The position numbers and the translations under genes are program-made. A stretch of DNA of 64,000 bases from Doryteuthis pealeii (Eukaryota > Mollusca > Cephalopoda > Myopsida > Loliginidae), in the NCBI GenBank assembly GCA_023376005.1, contig CM042141.1, forward strand, positions 90,043,671-90,107,670, in the 5' to 3' direction. The notes under the pieces are model-generated. The model had not been told where the DNA came from and searched no databases. It saw nothing but the letters and a program-made list of their open reading frames with translations. Below are positions 44,360 to 56,274 of the stretch, in pieces. Numbering within the stretch: position 1 is the first letter of the stretch; each line of letters begins with the position of its first letter.

Positions 44360-44527
44360 GGTTTTAAGGTTTTTACATAATTCGTAATGTAATTAATGCT
44401 GCAGTTAGAAAACCTGTAGTGGTTCGACGATTGCTGGATTGTCGGTTTAATTATGTATGTGTTTCCCATGGCAAAACCGTCACTCATCGGACAATTGTTA
44501 CGATCGCCATCATGGTTACAGCCGAGG
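44360..44527 (-). CDS. Right metalloprotease gene: exon completing the zinc site
   Basis: 168 bp, acceptor ttttaacaag and donor CC/gtaagt. With the AG from the previous exon it encodes S-LGCNHDGDRNNCPMSDGFAM, so the zinc-binding consensus HExxHxxGxxHD is completed as HEIGHSLGCNHD. The Met of GFAMG fits the met-turn Met below the zinc. The segment ends FSNCSINYITNYVKTLK, matching the FS.CS...F..FL end of M12B protease domains. 55 intact codons, phases consistent on both sides. Confidence 0.92.
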
Positions 44528-44929
44528 CTTGTTAAAATACGAGAACAAAAGGAAAATAAGAAAGAAAAAACATCAGGTTTTTGGTTAAAGAATGGTTATT
44601 AAATAATCATTATTTAATCTTAATTAGCATCTTATTTATTAACAATGTTACTATCAAAGTTCGTTGGTTACGTGACAATTTAGCCCCTTGGACCTTTCCC
44701 CTTTATCTTCTTTGAATGAACAAGACACATCTTACTTCCATGTTTTACACTTGGATTTTACACTATCAGCGACAGAAATATTTCTAACATGATCCCTCGG
44801 GTTCCCTAAGAGTCTGGGTGCCCTCAAGTGCCTCAGTGTTAACCTAGCTCTGAGCAACAGTCCATCATAACTTTTAGATTATGAGAGAGCTCTGATCAGA
44901 CGGGTGAATATAAAACTCTCCTTTGAAAT

Positions 44930-45008
44930 TATGTATTATTATTTTACTCCTTGAGGGTTTTTCACACCATCTCAAACTGGTGCTTTTTCACTGGAGTCTG
45001 AATGACAA
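44930..45008 (-). mobile_element. LINE 3'-end fragment (REL type)
   Basis: ttttcactggagtctgaatg and (ATT)n match the last bases of the family at 12474. It is cut off at 45008. Confidence 0.6.
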
Positions 45009-45700
45009 TGTCACATAAGGGCGGGTGGGGAGATTATAGTATTACGAGAATAGAGTGAAAATGTGACGTCAGGGAAAGAATGTGTGAGATGTGGGAAATC
45101 TTGACGAGCTTTGGTCTCTTGGCTGCTTGATTCTGCCAAAGACAACGTAACACTTGGCCTAAATAAGCTCGGCTGCCAACACCCAAGCTTCACCTCTGTA
45201 TTCTACAAGAAACACATCCAATTTACTTTTCGGAACCTTGAGAAGAATTCTGACAAACTAATTCCGTCGTGTTCGCTCTTCGCCGCCGTCCCTCGCTCTG
45301 TCCAACCGTCTCCTTTTATACTAAGTCTGGCCGAGACACGTCACAACTCTCGTCTCGTCAGCCACGAGACTTGCAAACTACAAATCGCGGCCTCAAGGAC
45401 ACTCACGCTTTCACCTCCTTCACAACTCGTCTCGTGCCCGCCTCGAACTCGTCACATTTCACCTTCTCTGCTTCCGCCCACACACACAACATGCCACTCG
45501 CTGTCTCTTCGATCGACGGACCGTTGTTGGCTCATCACAGGTTTGTGGGTTTTTGCCGTTCGATCTGGCTACACTGCTGAACACGGAATAAAGCAGACGC
45601 GTTTTAAGGTCGCCTACAAACGTCCCACCACCTGAAGGGCAGGTGGGCACAGTAAAGGAACCATATATCCCGAGATAAACAGAACACCATATTAATAAAA
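45009..45700 (+). other. GC-rich block, possible LTR
   Basis: The block begins TGTCACATAAGG exactly where the LINE fragment breaks off. It has a TATA-like ttttatact at 45316, an AATAAA near 45588 and a TGGGCACA at 45644-45651 that could be the end. A 174-codon ORF (45111-45635) is Ser/Pro/Thr-rich without recognisable domains and is probably not a gene. Confidence 0.3.
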
Positions 45701-45819
45701 GCGATTCAAGTTTTAAAATAATGTGTTTGGAGTCATTTATTCTCAGACGACAGAGGGATCACTCATAAGAGACGATCAGACCACGAAGGAGCCAAAAAAC
45801 AGCATGACCACGAATAAAG

Positions 45820-45895
45820 ATGGTTGGTTGGTTGATTGATTTTAACGGCATATCAACCCGTCTGGGCTTATGTCATGCCTAGCGGTTAGGAAGTA
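45820..45895 (-). mobile_element. SINE 3' tail fragment
   Basis: Minus-strand gggttgatatgccgttaaaa with AACC repeats, the shared SINE tail. Confidence 0.55.
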
Positions 45896-45899
45896 ATAT

Positions 45900-46780
45900 A
45901 TGTTGTGTATCTATATTTACATTTTTGTAGTAATTGATTTTAACAATGTGTTAGCATCATTGGGGATCAAGTTGTATGGTATTGATTAGATTCATGTCTA
46001 TATTCTATGGTATAATTTTATTTCCTTCAAAAAGGACAGAATTTCTTCTATGTTGACCTTTTCAAACAGATCTTTCATATTGTTTGCATTGAAATAACAG
46101 TTTCTGATGTGAGCAAAAAACCTGCATTCTAGGAAAAGGTCGAAAGCGATGCAATAACATCGATTCCTCTCAGATCTTTAGAACTATTCTTTGATTTTAA
46201 CACTGAAGTCTGGATGTTATCGATTTTTTTTATGATCTCTTTTCAGATTATTGAGAACTGTTCCAAGGGCTCTAAAAACGATAGGTAACACCGTCACCTT
46301 TATGTACCAAAGCTTTTTTCAGCTCTTTGGTAAGGTCTAGGTATTTGTACAGATTTTCGCTTTCTTTTATTTTCACTTAGTGGTATGTTGGAACGGCAAA
46401 ATCCACTAGATGACAAGTTCTTTTCTTTTTATTAATTAACACTAGGTCTGGTCTTCTGGTTGGGATTGGATGATCCGTTTTTATTTCAAAGTATCAGAGA
46501 ATGTTATGCCTTCCCTTTTCATGAACAGATTCTGGTTTGTGCATGTATTATTTGTCAGTATGTCTAAACTTTAGTCTCTTACACAATTTCCAGTGGATTA
46601 CCATTCCCACCCAGTCATGCCTACTCTAGTATTCATTTTGTGTTAGTTTATCTTATCATTGTCAACATATAACAGACACTTGCTATTATTGCTGTGTGTC
46701 ATCAATTTTTACTCTGACAAATCTTATGGCATTTTTTTGTGCTACTATTAAAAGATGTTCAGCTTCTTTCTTATTATTTC
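45900..46780 (-). mobile_element. REL-type LINE copy, degenerate
   Basis: The complement has the order of the family (HDWVG-like, RPDLVLIN, VDFAVP, YLDL, GAL) but with many substitutions. It is older than the 47396-48900 copy. Confidence 0.6.
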
Positions 46781-47395
46781 ACTCCTTACGAGTTTTTCAC
46801 AGCTGCATCAGTTAGTGGTATCTCACTGGAGTCTAAGTGACAATAAGTCTCCTCGGGTCTCCAGGACTCTCCTCAATATTCTAGACAATCTTAACAATGC
46901 TGTTGTCTGGATGGTTTCAATTCTTTCTCTGATTTCCAATTCCTCTTGTCTGTTGATGGTCCGTCACTGGAGTCTAAGTGACTGGTCCCTTCAAGTCTCT
47001 AGGACTCTCCTCAGTATTCTAGTGAATCATAACAATGCTGTTGTCTGGATGGTTTCATTCTTCCTCTGATTTCCAATTCCTCTTGTCTGTTGATGGTCCG
47101 TCACTGGAGTCTAAGTGACTGGTCCCTTCGAGTCTCTAGGACTCTCCTCAGTATTCTAGTCAATCATAACAATGCTGTTGTCTGGATGGTTTCAATTCTT
47201 CCTCTGATTTCCAATTCCTCTTGTCTGTTGATGTCCGTCACTGGAGTCTAAGTGACTGGTCCCTTCAAGTCTCTAGGACTCTCCTCAGTATTCTAGTCAA
47301 TCATAACAATGCTGTTGTCTGGATGGTTTCAATTCTTCCTCTGATTTCCAATTCCATTCTTTTTCCAAACCTTTTCCAAGAACCCTCAACACAAT
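46781..47395 (-). repeat. 137-bp tandem repeat made from a LINE 3' end
   Basis: The unit gatggtccgtcactggagtc ... tccaattcctcttgtctgtt begins at about 46955, 47092 and 47230, with a diverged first copy at about 46815. The unit is the LINE's terminal segment (ILRRVLET and 3' UTR). ORFs through it show the repeated WSLSDWSLQVSRTLLSIL. Confidence 0.85.
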
Positions 47396-48900
47396 TGTCA
47401 TGCAGGACTCTTCTGAGTATTCTGGTCGATTGTAGCAATGCAGTGGTCTGGATGGTCTTCATTCTTCCTCTGATTTACAGATCCTCCAGTCTTTCTTCCA
47501 AGTTTATTGGGACTTTTCCAAGTGCACCAACTACAATTGGTATCACTTTCTCTCTCATATTCCACAGCTTTTTCAATTCTCTGGCAAGATCCAGGTATTC
47601 ATCCACCTTTTCATTTTCCTTCAGCTTCACCCTGTGATCTGCTGGAACCACAAAGTTCACCAGTTGATACGTTCTCTTTTTTATTTATTTTTTGTTTTTG
47701 GTAATCAACACTCGGTCTGGTCTCCCGGTTGGGATAGGGGCTCCGTCTTTATCTCAAAGTCCCAGAGAATTTTATGCATTTCATTCTCAAGAACAGATTC
47801 TGGTTTATGCATATCCTATTTTGTTGTACGGTTGAAATTTAATTTTTTGCATAATTCCCAGTGGATCACCTTCCCAACCCAGTCGTGCCTAGTTTTGTAT
47901 TCCCTTTGTGCTAATTTGCTACATTCACTTAATACATGATTTACAGTCTCATCTCTGTCCCCGTACAGTCTACATTCACTTTTCGTTGCGTCTTATCAAT
48001 TTTTGCTTTGATATAATTTGTTCTTAAGGCAGTATTTCGTGCAGTAATTATTAGTGATTCAGTTTCTCTTTGAGATGTCCTCTTCTTAACCATGCCCAAA
48101 ACTTTTATGTGCAGCCTCTCTGATTTGTCGTTTGAAGTGCCCATATAATTGTTTTTCTTCCTATCTTTCTTTTCTAGTTTTCATTGTTTTTCTGTTTGTC
48201 CCTATATTACATCTGCTGTTGTTGGCTGCCATAAGTAATCTTTCTTTGCTCTTTTTTGTGTATTTTTCGAGTCCTTTGATTATGGCCTCTACATAGTCAT
48301 CTATGTTCGCAAGACCTCTCCCCCTTCCTTTCTTGATACATCTAGTCTATCTATATCGTCTCTCGAGTGTAGAGCCTTGTATATGGTCATTAATTTACTA
48401 GTTCTGTGGTCAATCTGTCTGAGTTCTTCTTTTGTCCATTTTAAGAATGGTCCCGAGTATCTTATAATGGGGACGGCCCAGGTGTTTATTCCTTTGATAA
48501 GATTTATGCTGTTGAGCTTGGTTTCTAAGAGCTTTCTTGTTCTTCTGATGTATTCATTTTAAACTTTTCTTTTATCTCTGCTTGATATTGTCTGCTTCTA
48601 AAATTCCTAAGTATTTGTAACTTTCTTTTTCTTCAGGTGATTTTATAATGTCCTGATTTGGTAGTTACCCGTCCATTAATTTTCTTTCCCCCTTTTTTAT
48701 TACTAGCATAGCACATCTTTCAATTCCGAATTCCATCCTATATCTTGGCTATATATTCTGATCGTGTGTACCATGGTTTCTAGTTCTTTTTTCATTTATT
48801 GCAAAAAAATGTATGCCATCATGTAAATAAGGTGGTTTAGTTTTTCCTGAGAATTTATATCCCCCTGTGCATTTTCTGAGTATATGATTCATTGGCATAA
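47396..48900 (-). mobile_element. REL-type LINE copy, longest in window
   Basis: Minus-strand pieces in order: RRTRKLLETKLNSINLIKGI, NTWAVPIIRYSGPFLKWTKE, KLMTIYKALHSRDD, GGRGLANIDDYVEAI, LYGHFKRQIREAAHK, CKL-type zinc-knuckle remains, HDWVGKVIHW, VPADHRVKLKENEK and IPIVVGALGKVP. This is the C-terminal third of the LINE protein, with multiple frameshifts. It ends in (ATT)n at 48898-48962 on the other side. Confidence 0.78.
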
Positions 48901-48961
48901 TTGCTATTATTATTATATTATTATTATTATTATTATTATTATATTATTATTATTATTATTA

Positions 48962-49600
48962 CTAGCAAATATATGCACCCTCCGGGTGCAAGTATTTAAA
49001 TTTAATGTAATAAAATATTGTATTAAATTAGAAAGGCTAACGAAACTAAATAAGAATACAGATAAAAAGATTTGAAACAGGGAGTATAATAAAAGATTTG
49101 AAACAGAGGAGTATAAAAAAAATGGAACAACTGAAACTTACTCTTTCATCACTCTCGTCTTTCATTGTTATTTTTCTAATTTAAGTATTTAGTTAAAAAG
49201 AGAAGTAAAGAATAAAATGACAGTTATTTTATCTTGTTAATGGATTTCATTTAAGATTCATTGAAGAGATTTTTGCTTATATTCATTAAAATAAAACCAA
49301 ACAGTTAGAAATCAAATACTAAGCACATATTTATTAAATTCGATTTTTAATATTAATATGCAAATTAGCCTTCCCGTTTACACTGTAAACCACTATTTTG
49401 TTGTATATATAAATATAATAGCATGTTATTAATATGTAGATATTAATATTAATAATGTAAGACAATTTTATTAATAATTGAGGTTTAAATAAAAATAGAA
49501 TCATGGAGAATGTGATGTCAATAACTAAGAGAATTGTGACTTGAGTAGGAATATAGTTTCGGTTACAGACAGAAAACACACAATCTCCATTATAATAAGA
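48962..49600 (-). mobile_element. Non-autonomous Helitron-like element
   Basis: Minus strand: 5' TCTTATTATAATGGAGATTG with tctgtaacc downstream; 3' hairpin gcaccc-gga-gggtgc, then 9 nt and CTAG (48962-48965) before host T. About 640 bp, no ORF. The 5' flanking base is T, not the expected A. Its edge lies 18 bp from the splice donor of exon 49619-49724. Confidence 0.65.
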
Positions 49601-49618
49601 ATTATTATCTTGAATTAC

Positions 49619-49724
49619 CTGTGTCCAATTTCATGGGCGAGAGTGTATATTTCTTCGAAATGTCCCTGATTTCTAATTAAGGACACGCTGTTATGCTGAC
49701 ACATTGCATTCGTCAAGGCATAAC
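49619..49724 (-). CDS. Right metalloprotease gene: catalytic HEIGH exon
   Basis: 106 bp, acceptor tttacccag and donor CACAG/gtaatt. It encodes G-YALTNAMCQHNSVSLIRNQG, then EEIYTLAHEIGH, ending with AG of a Ser codon. HEIGH holds two zinc ligands and the catalytic Glu. The remaining ligand is in exon 44360-44527. Intact frame; phases match both neighbours. Confidence 0.92.
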
Positions 49725-50737
49725 CTGGGTAAAACAAAAATAAGATTATGTAAAAGAAATATTCATTGCATTGTACAGCCATTTTTGAAAGCTTAGACTA
49801 GCATAATTTTATTACCAACCCTAATGCACAAATTAATATTGATAACAATACTTAACCATATTACATAGAGATTGTAAGATGTATTACATAATAGGTAGGC
49901 ACAGCCTATCATTTTAGCAAGTAGTGTTGAGTACTTTGAAATAAGAGTTGAAAATCACTGTGATTCAAATAGTTTGATTGACAGGTAGTGAACCCAACTT
50001 TATTCTGGAACGGGTCTCTCATTGGTTTAGAGAGTCACGGGATCAGCCAACGCTGGCAAAGTAGAATTAGGAAGTTAGTTGAGTCTAATGGACTATTTGA
50101 AAAAGACGTGTTTTTTCTGTATCTGCTCCCCCCCCCAACCCGCGTGTGGGGGTTGACAATACATCGAGGGAAAAACGTATTGGAAGAGATAAAGTTGCGT
50201 GTGCGCATGAGAATATGTCTCCATGTTGTTTCCTGATTAAAGAACACAAGATGATACACAGTGCGAGACGTTTCTAGACGGAGAAAGAAAGCAGATACTA
50301 GAGAGACGTCCAACTCCGATAGAAAAGTTAAGAAACATGGCTACTCTACAGATGGTTATAACTAGAAATAGAGAACATTGTCATTTTTAAAAATCCAAGT
50401 TTAGGATAATTATTCGTACGTATAAAACGTTAATTTTTGTTTTTATATTTATTTTCGATGGGTTACTGAATTGTTTACAACGAGCGAGGCGCACAGAGGA
50501 CGACTGAGATTTAATAAATATTCCGAATAAATGTTTGATTTTATTATTTGCTGGGGTAACATTTTTATCTGATCGACCGAGTTGGACAACCAGCCAACGC
50601 GTTCAGGCGAGCCAGCGTCCCTACTGAGATACTTCGCCGCTTCCTCTCTACACGAAGTCTGACGACCGTTCAGACAAAATTTATCAACTTTATCAGTATA
50701 TCAGTATATAATGTATATACTTGCCCAACTCTCCACA
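49725..50737. other. Intron, no feature recognised
   Basis: Unassigned. The 82- and 92-codon overlapping ORFs at 49988-50313 have no recognisable similarity. Confidence 0.4.
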
Positions 50738-50819
50738 ATGTGTGTGTGTGGTGTGTGTGTGAGAGAGAGAGAGAGAGATAGCAAGCGAGCGAGAGAGAGA
50801 GAGAGAGAGAGAGAGAGGA

Positions 50820-50851
<32 letters not shown>

Positions 50852-50880
50852 CAGAGAGACAGAGAGAGGGGAGAGAGAGT
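50738..50880 (+). repeat. (TG)n/(GA)n compound microsatellite
   Basis: Alternating GT and GA runs with small interruptions. Confidence 0.9.
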
Positions 50881-51092
50881 CCCTATGGCTAACGTGCTTA
50901 ACTGTGACATCGTAGTAAGCGAGTTCGAACTCCAGTCACACTATTACGTTCACTTTCGAACTAATATCCGATGGGAAAATTTAAAGACCCCTCATCTCTA
51001 CATTCATCGCTTAAATAGTACCACTACTGTTCTTCTAAAGGGATGGTCATGGCATTAAATAACCCACGAAGGTTGATATGCTATTAAACAAA
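50879..51092 (+). mobile_element. tRNA-derived SINE with ggttgatatg tail
   Basis: The A-box-like tatggctaacgtgc, B box gagttcgaactcc, a body ending ggcattaaataacccacgaa, then ggttgatatgctattaaac. It is distinct from SINE A and B and shares its tail with the 5S-derived SINE. Confidence 0.7.
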
Positions 51093-51958
51093 CCATTCTA
51101 ACAATATACATCTTTAATTTCTCTATTGTTGATGGCTGTTTGTTTTCTATTTTCTGTTTAAATGAATTCTACAAGTTTTTTGGATTGGTACATATTCCTA
51201 TTTTGGTTGAAGACCTTCAATTCTGTAAAGTACGTCAATAAACAATACCTACATTGCACCAAATTTTGACAGAGAGGATTTTTTAATGTTCGGTGCTTGT
51301 ATGGCCAGAAGACAACGGTATCATTTTTAAGGTATTCTAGTTTTAAGAGGCACGAGGTGGTGAGGCGGTTTTCTTTTCCGAAAGTCAGGGTTCCATATAT
51401 TCAATGGAGCCGTCATGAGTTTGACTGAGCAGTGGTGGTTGGGTTAGTAGTGGAACTGGACTGCCGGGCTTGTGTTCGGATTTCTCCCTGCCCACCGCCC
51501 AATATAATGGTCACAAGAAGAGTAAAATACAATGTGAGAAACCAGATTTAGAGTCCACTGAAAAGTAAATTATCACACACGCCATCCCCTACATGAATAC
51601 TATTCATCGCTAATTGACATAACTGTATGGCGAGTCGTGAATGGATATCAAAAACTCCCGTAAGTGGTGTAAAGAGTTTGCAATAACGACGAGGTTCAAC
51701 GCTTCCTCAACGACATGGTAGCAAGTTGGTTTGACATATACATATAAAAACAGACACAGCACTAAAATGGGGGGTAAAAAAATAATACATGTTCATTTTC
51801 GAAAATGATGTAAACATCATTGACAATAAGCAATAAACGTTTTTGTGATTTCTAAACATTTTGGATACCTTACATTTGGGATTACACTCGTATTTACACA
51901 TTCTCGTACAGATCAGATATAGAACATTTCATTTCATGTAATGAAATAAAATACTTAC
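51093..51958. other. Intron, no feature recognised
   Basis: No exon or repeat family was identified. Confidence 0.4.
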
Positions 51959-51990
51959 CCATAACTCCGCTATTGGGGTCCAAATTGAAT
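51959..51990 (-). CDS. Right metalloprotease gene: 32-bp micro-exon
   Basis: Acceptor ttctttgcag, donor G/gtaagt. A + TTC AAT TTG GAC ... GTT ATG + G gives FNLDPNSGVM between K and G of its neighbours, so the protein reads SKFNLDPNSGVMGYALTNAM. Exact phase fit on both sides supports this very short exon. Confidence 0.82.
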
Positions 51991-52517
51991 CTGCAAAGAA
52001 ATATCAAAGGTAATATTTAGAATTTACATTATAAATATAACTAACTTGGAGGAGTATACAAATTCAATCAAAGATCACTGCAGCTACTAAGTTGATAAGT
52101 TTGTTATAACTGTCAAAAGTTCAAGTATTAAAGTATGAGTTTATTGCACTTCTTTAACATTTTTCTTTAACCGGAAAATTGCACCTTTTTATATCGAAAT
52201 GGCCAAATGAAAGTGCTCAAAGTTATTTTGTTGACACTCCTCTCAAATCTGACAATAAAAGATGTTTAAGTCTACAATTTTCTTTAATAAAATATAATCT
52301 CCAAATCTGTTATTCACAAAGTCGGGAGATTCAGAAGGAAGACGATAATACGAATCGCTAACAGAAGAAATCTTTGTCTTGAACATTATAGAAAACCTTA
52401 TCGCTAGAGAAAAACTCCGATGAAAGAAGTGACGCATCAAGGCGTCCTGTGCCGCTGAAAAAAAACTCAATGCTAATTATATAAAGCAAAAACGCCAAGT
52501 AAATTCAGCTAAACTTA

Positions 52518-52723
52518 CAAATCGGTCGGAAAATTAGGGTGACCCAGAAAAAACAGAACCCACAAATTTTGTAATAAAACTGTTAATTTTAACTAGGGGG
52601 TTAGGGTTAGGGTTAGGGTTTAGGGTTTTGTTTAAGTTAGTTTAATGGGAAAATAAATAAATAAATTGGGTTCTGTTTTTTCTGGGTCACCCTGTAATAT
52701 GTTTTAATTTTCCGACCGATTTG
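52518..52723. mobile_element. MITE with telomere-like repeats inside
   Basis: Outer inverted repeats (caaatcggtcggaaaatt, 52518-52535 and 52706-52723) and inner ones starting agggtgacccagaaaaaaca (52536-52562 and 52667-52693) make a near-palindrome. The centre holds about four ttaggg units (52598-52625). It lies in an intron of the right gene. Confidence 0.7.
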
Positions 52724-53203
52724 CAATTTTTACCATGTCTTTTTTCTCCTACGGTACGAAACGTATTCTTTTCTGTTATATATGATTACATAATCATATA
52801 ACAATAGCAACTTGTTATTGTTAACGGAGAGTTGTCTTGTTCTTTGAGTTACCAACTCCTGCGGCAACTTATTTCCATTAACTTCTAGACCCGTTACAAA
52901 GATACTCAGAATAAGTAACGTAGATCCTCATTCTATGGATCTAAAAACACATGTGAGTGCAGAAAGCATTGACGAAGCAACACATCAGAAAACGTGTGAC
53001 AGGACCACACATAGAATAATTATTAGTTAGAATGTTACTAATGTGGTGAGGTTGATATTCCCTGAATATCCCACACTAGAAAAGAGTTCTTGTGCCATTC
53101 TATGCAAAAGAAAACGGTAAGGTGATAAGAAATGAATGGTGTGTTTTCATATTTCCTGTTAGGCTTAATAACAAAGAGAGATCGACTAAAAATAACGACT
53201 TAC
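52724..53203. other. Intron, no feature recognised
   Basis: No repeat family or exon was identified. Confidence 0.4.
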
Positions 53204-53334
53204 TTTGAAAACAAGGTAATATGATCACACGGATGAGTTTTTTTTAACTCCGTAAGGGCCCTCATAGTTTTAGTAAAATCCACATATCCAGTACGGTTAT
53301 TCGGATCTGGAAAAACGTAAATAGGCGTATCATG
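53204..53334 (-). CDS. Right metalloprotease gene: protease-domain exon
   Basis: 131 bp, acceptor ctttttcag and donor AA/gtaagt. It encodes HDTPIYVFPDPNNRTG, then YVDFTKTMRALTELKK, then THPCDHITLFS. This corresponds to the part of M12B domains with the helix before 'HD...L.T' that leads to the catalytic helix. Phase 0 start follows 55059-55131. Intact. Confidence 0.88.
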
Positions 53335-53399
53335 CTGAAAAAGAAAAAAAATAATACGTTGAACACGTGGAAATTGCACAGTTTAGTTAGGATGCAAAA

Positions 53400-53960
53400 A
53401 TTATGAGCTCATAAGCGACGTTCTCCTGTGGAAGCCAACACAAGGACATGCAAGTGTGGGGCGCCCAGCAAGGACCTACATTGACCAGCTATGCGAAGAT
53501 GCTGGTTGCTCTGCAGAGGACCTCCCAGGTGCAATGAATGATAGGGAGGTTGGCGAAAGATTGTCATGGATATCCCTACTGCATGCGCGACATTAGACTT
53601 CTCTCCGGCCAGACATGGTTTTGACATCGGAGGCAACTAAGCAGGTGGTGATATTAGAACTTACAGTCCCGCAAATTGTAGGAAGACGGGAGCTTGCGGT
53701 CGAATGCAGATCAAATGGCTGGAAGGCCCGAAATGCGAGGTTGGATGCCGTGGCTTTGCTGGCAGGTCACTTTTGAAGGTGTTTGATGCATTAAGGGCAA
53801 GCAAAGTAGAAGAGCCATAATATCAGGAGTTGCTGAGAAAGCATCGAGATGGCTCTGGATATGCTTGGATAAGTGCCACTATCGCAAACCGGGAATTACT
53901 AGGCGAGGGTGTATGTTGAGTAAAGACCCGAAACACCTGTTGACCTTGGGTTCATCACTG
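53400..53960 (+). pseudogene. Two LINE C-terminal remnants
   Basis: The part 53400-53590 reads ELISDVLLWKPTQGHASVGR, PARTYIDQLCEDAGC and EDLPGAMNDRE, the family of 21105-21475. From 53600 a different LINE tail follows: LRPDMVLTSEATKQVVILEL, CRSNGWKARNARL and ASRWLWI-type pieces, which fit a second PD-(D/E)XK endonuclease-type LINE. Both are decayed. Confidence 0.7.
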
Positions 53961-53991
53961 ATGACTGCGGCCTAGTATTTCGATGTGTTTA

Positions 53992-53994
<3 letters not shown>

Positions 53995-54043
<49 letters not shown>

Positions 54044-54424
54044 AATGGCAAAATGAATGAATGGATGAAACAAGAATTAATGAAATGAGGGGGATAAATG
54101 AAAAATCCTTTCCAAGGGACCCTTCTCAAAAGTATTAAAACACTTTTTGAGAGTGGGGTCCCTGATAGAAAGTTTTTCTCATCTATTATTACTTCTTTGA
54201 AGCATCAAGTTAATATAATTATTCTATAAGTTATTAGAGAAGATAAAATTTGTCTCTTACCTTTGTAATATCTGTTGAGAATGGGTTTGAATTTTTATAT
54301 GTATATATATATCTAACCTTGTCTGGTTAACTTCTGGTGAATATTGCTATATTGTAACTATATCGAATTCAAAATAAAAACGGTCAATTAGAAGAATTTA
54401 TTTACTTAACTTATACATATATAC

Positions 54425-54504
<80 letters not shown>
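53995..54504. repeat. (TA)n and (CA)n(TA)n microsatellites
   Basis: TA run at 53995-54038, and CA then TA at 54427-54504, with unassigned sequence between. Confidence 0.9.
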
Positions 54505-54509
<5 letters not shown>

Positions 54510-55058
54510 TTCTACACATACTGTCGGATTCATATCCATTTTACTTTTTATACTGTCTACAGAAAAAACAAAATTGGAATTGTTTAAAATATATCACCGG
54601 AGGCTAAAATTTCGAATATAATAAGGATCCCGACACTACGAATTTGTCAACATTACAGATTCCTGAAACTTTCCATCTCCATCAATTGTACTGTTGGACT
54701 TATTATATTTTTAAAACTTGCTTTTGTAGCTGGAACATATTCTTGAACATTTTGATATTTGTATACACTTTTTACTTCAAACACTTTTGAGATTTTTTAA
54801 TGATAAAAATGCTTCTAATTTTTAAAAATAAAATTTATTTTATTTTCAACATAGAATTAATTGACTTAACACATAACATCGAACGGAGTTTCTCATTTAT
54901 TTCACACCCATGCTTCACACAAAGACAAACTGAACAAGAACTCATTTATTTCGAAAAAAAATCGAAAATCCTTTTATAAAATGGCAGTGTAATACACTAA
55001 CTCTTAGCAAACGAATTGAAATAAATAAAAAAATAATAACAAAAAAAAAAAACATTAC
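54505..55058. other. Intron, no feature recognised
   Basis: AT-rich with no supported exon or repeat. Confidence 0.4.
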
Positions 55059-55131
55059 CGGTTCTACAATGAATCCTATTAAATTCACTCCGAAACTGAT
55101 GTCCTTCAGGATTATGTTATATATTATTGAC
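55059..55131 (-). CDS. Right metalloprotease gene: N-terminal protease-domain exon
   Basis: 73 bp, acceptor gtatactcacag and donor CCG/gtaatg. Read as G + 24 codons it gives SIIYNIILKDISFGVNLIGF then IVEP, matching the strand-rich start of M12B domains (..V...Y....F.INL.G..I). Its 3' phase fits 53204-53334. Its 5' phase does not fit 56301-56364: that join would give VNNI-stop, so a base seems to be gained in the ATATAT run, or a further exon is missing. Confidence 0.75.
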
Positions 55132-56158
55132 CTGTGAGTATACGAGAAAGAAAAAAAATCAGATCCATACGAATTAAACATTCAAAGTAACAAGTTCCAC
55201 CTTGCTTAGAATACACTAAGTGTATTCCCTACAGAGGGATAAGACCTTCCCCCAAAGGGATATTCTGATTATGACACTAAACTGTGTCTGATGGTGAGGC
55301 TCCAGTTCTGGAGTTCTGGGGAGAGTGGAGTAGCCTTTCATTGATACTACTCTCAGATTCCACTCTAACCCAGAGTTAGATGGGGAAACAGAAACTGATT
55401 GAAAAATGATAAGTATTAGATAGAAGACTTTATGCCATTTAAATTATTTGTATGAAGAACAGTTACTTGAAGCTGCAATTGTGTTTTAGAGAAAAGATGA
55501 TAACCCCTCTTTGAAAATAAACATTGACAGTGTTGGTCTGAGTGGCATGTCTTTCTAGTGAGACTAGCTGATAATATACTACTGTTAACACATTTTTATA
55601 CGTCTTGTTAAAATAAACACTTTTCATTGGTAAGTTAGAAGTTATTATTTCAATCACCACCCCAGCAATATTACAACGAATGGTTCACTAAGAATTATTA
55701 TCATTAGTTATTTGAAACCATACATTGTGTGAAAAGTATTTGTATTAGATAAGAATACTTGATATCACCGTGTACAGAAAAAAAACCTCTTAAGAAACAG
55801 CACAAAAATGTCAATATGAACGTCCTATAAGAATAAGATAGGTTCTTATGATACGTTAGAAGGCTCAGAGTAACCTTCCAACGTAGGTGAACACACATAT
55901 ATTATATATATATATATATGAAGTGGACAAACAATCTGTTTGAGATGGCCTGACAGGTAGGGTTCGAATCACGCACAAAGCACTGCCCTGTCTATAACTC
56001 TGTTGATGAGGCCTAATAGGCTGAAATGTACATACATAGATTGACTTTTTCTCGGTTTGTTTACGCCTTACATTTAAACCGATATGCACGCCTAATTCAT
56101 TTAATTATAGCTAATTAATTTACAAATTAGGTATGACTTCAATTAAGCACATAATCTC

Positions 56159-56207
<49 letters not shown>

Positions 56208-56228
56208 ATATGTGTGTGTGTGTGTGTG

Positions 56229-56274
<46 letters not shown>

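Noticed and set aside
45111..45635. 174-codon ORF, the longest in the window
   Set aside because: Low-complexity Ser/Thr/Pro composition, no recognisable domain, overlapping ORFs in other frames, and location in an LTR-like GC-rich block.
52598..52625. Chromosome end or telomere
   Set aside because: Only about four TTAGGG units inside a palindromic element with host exons on both sides.
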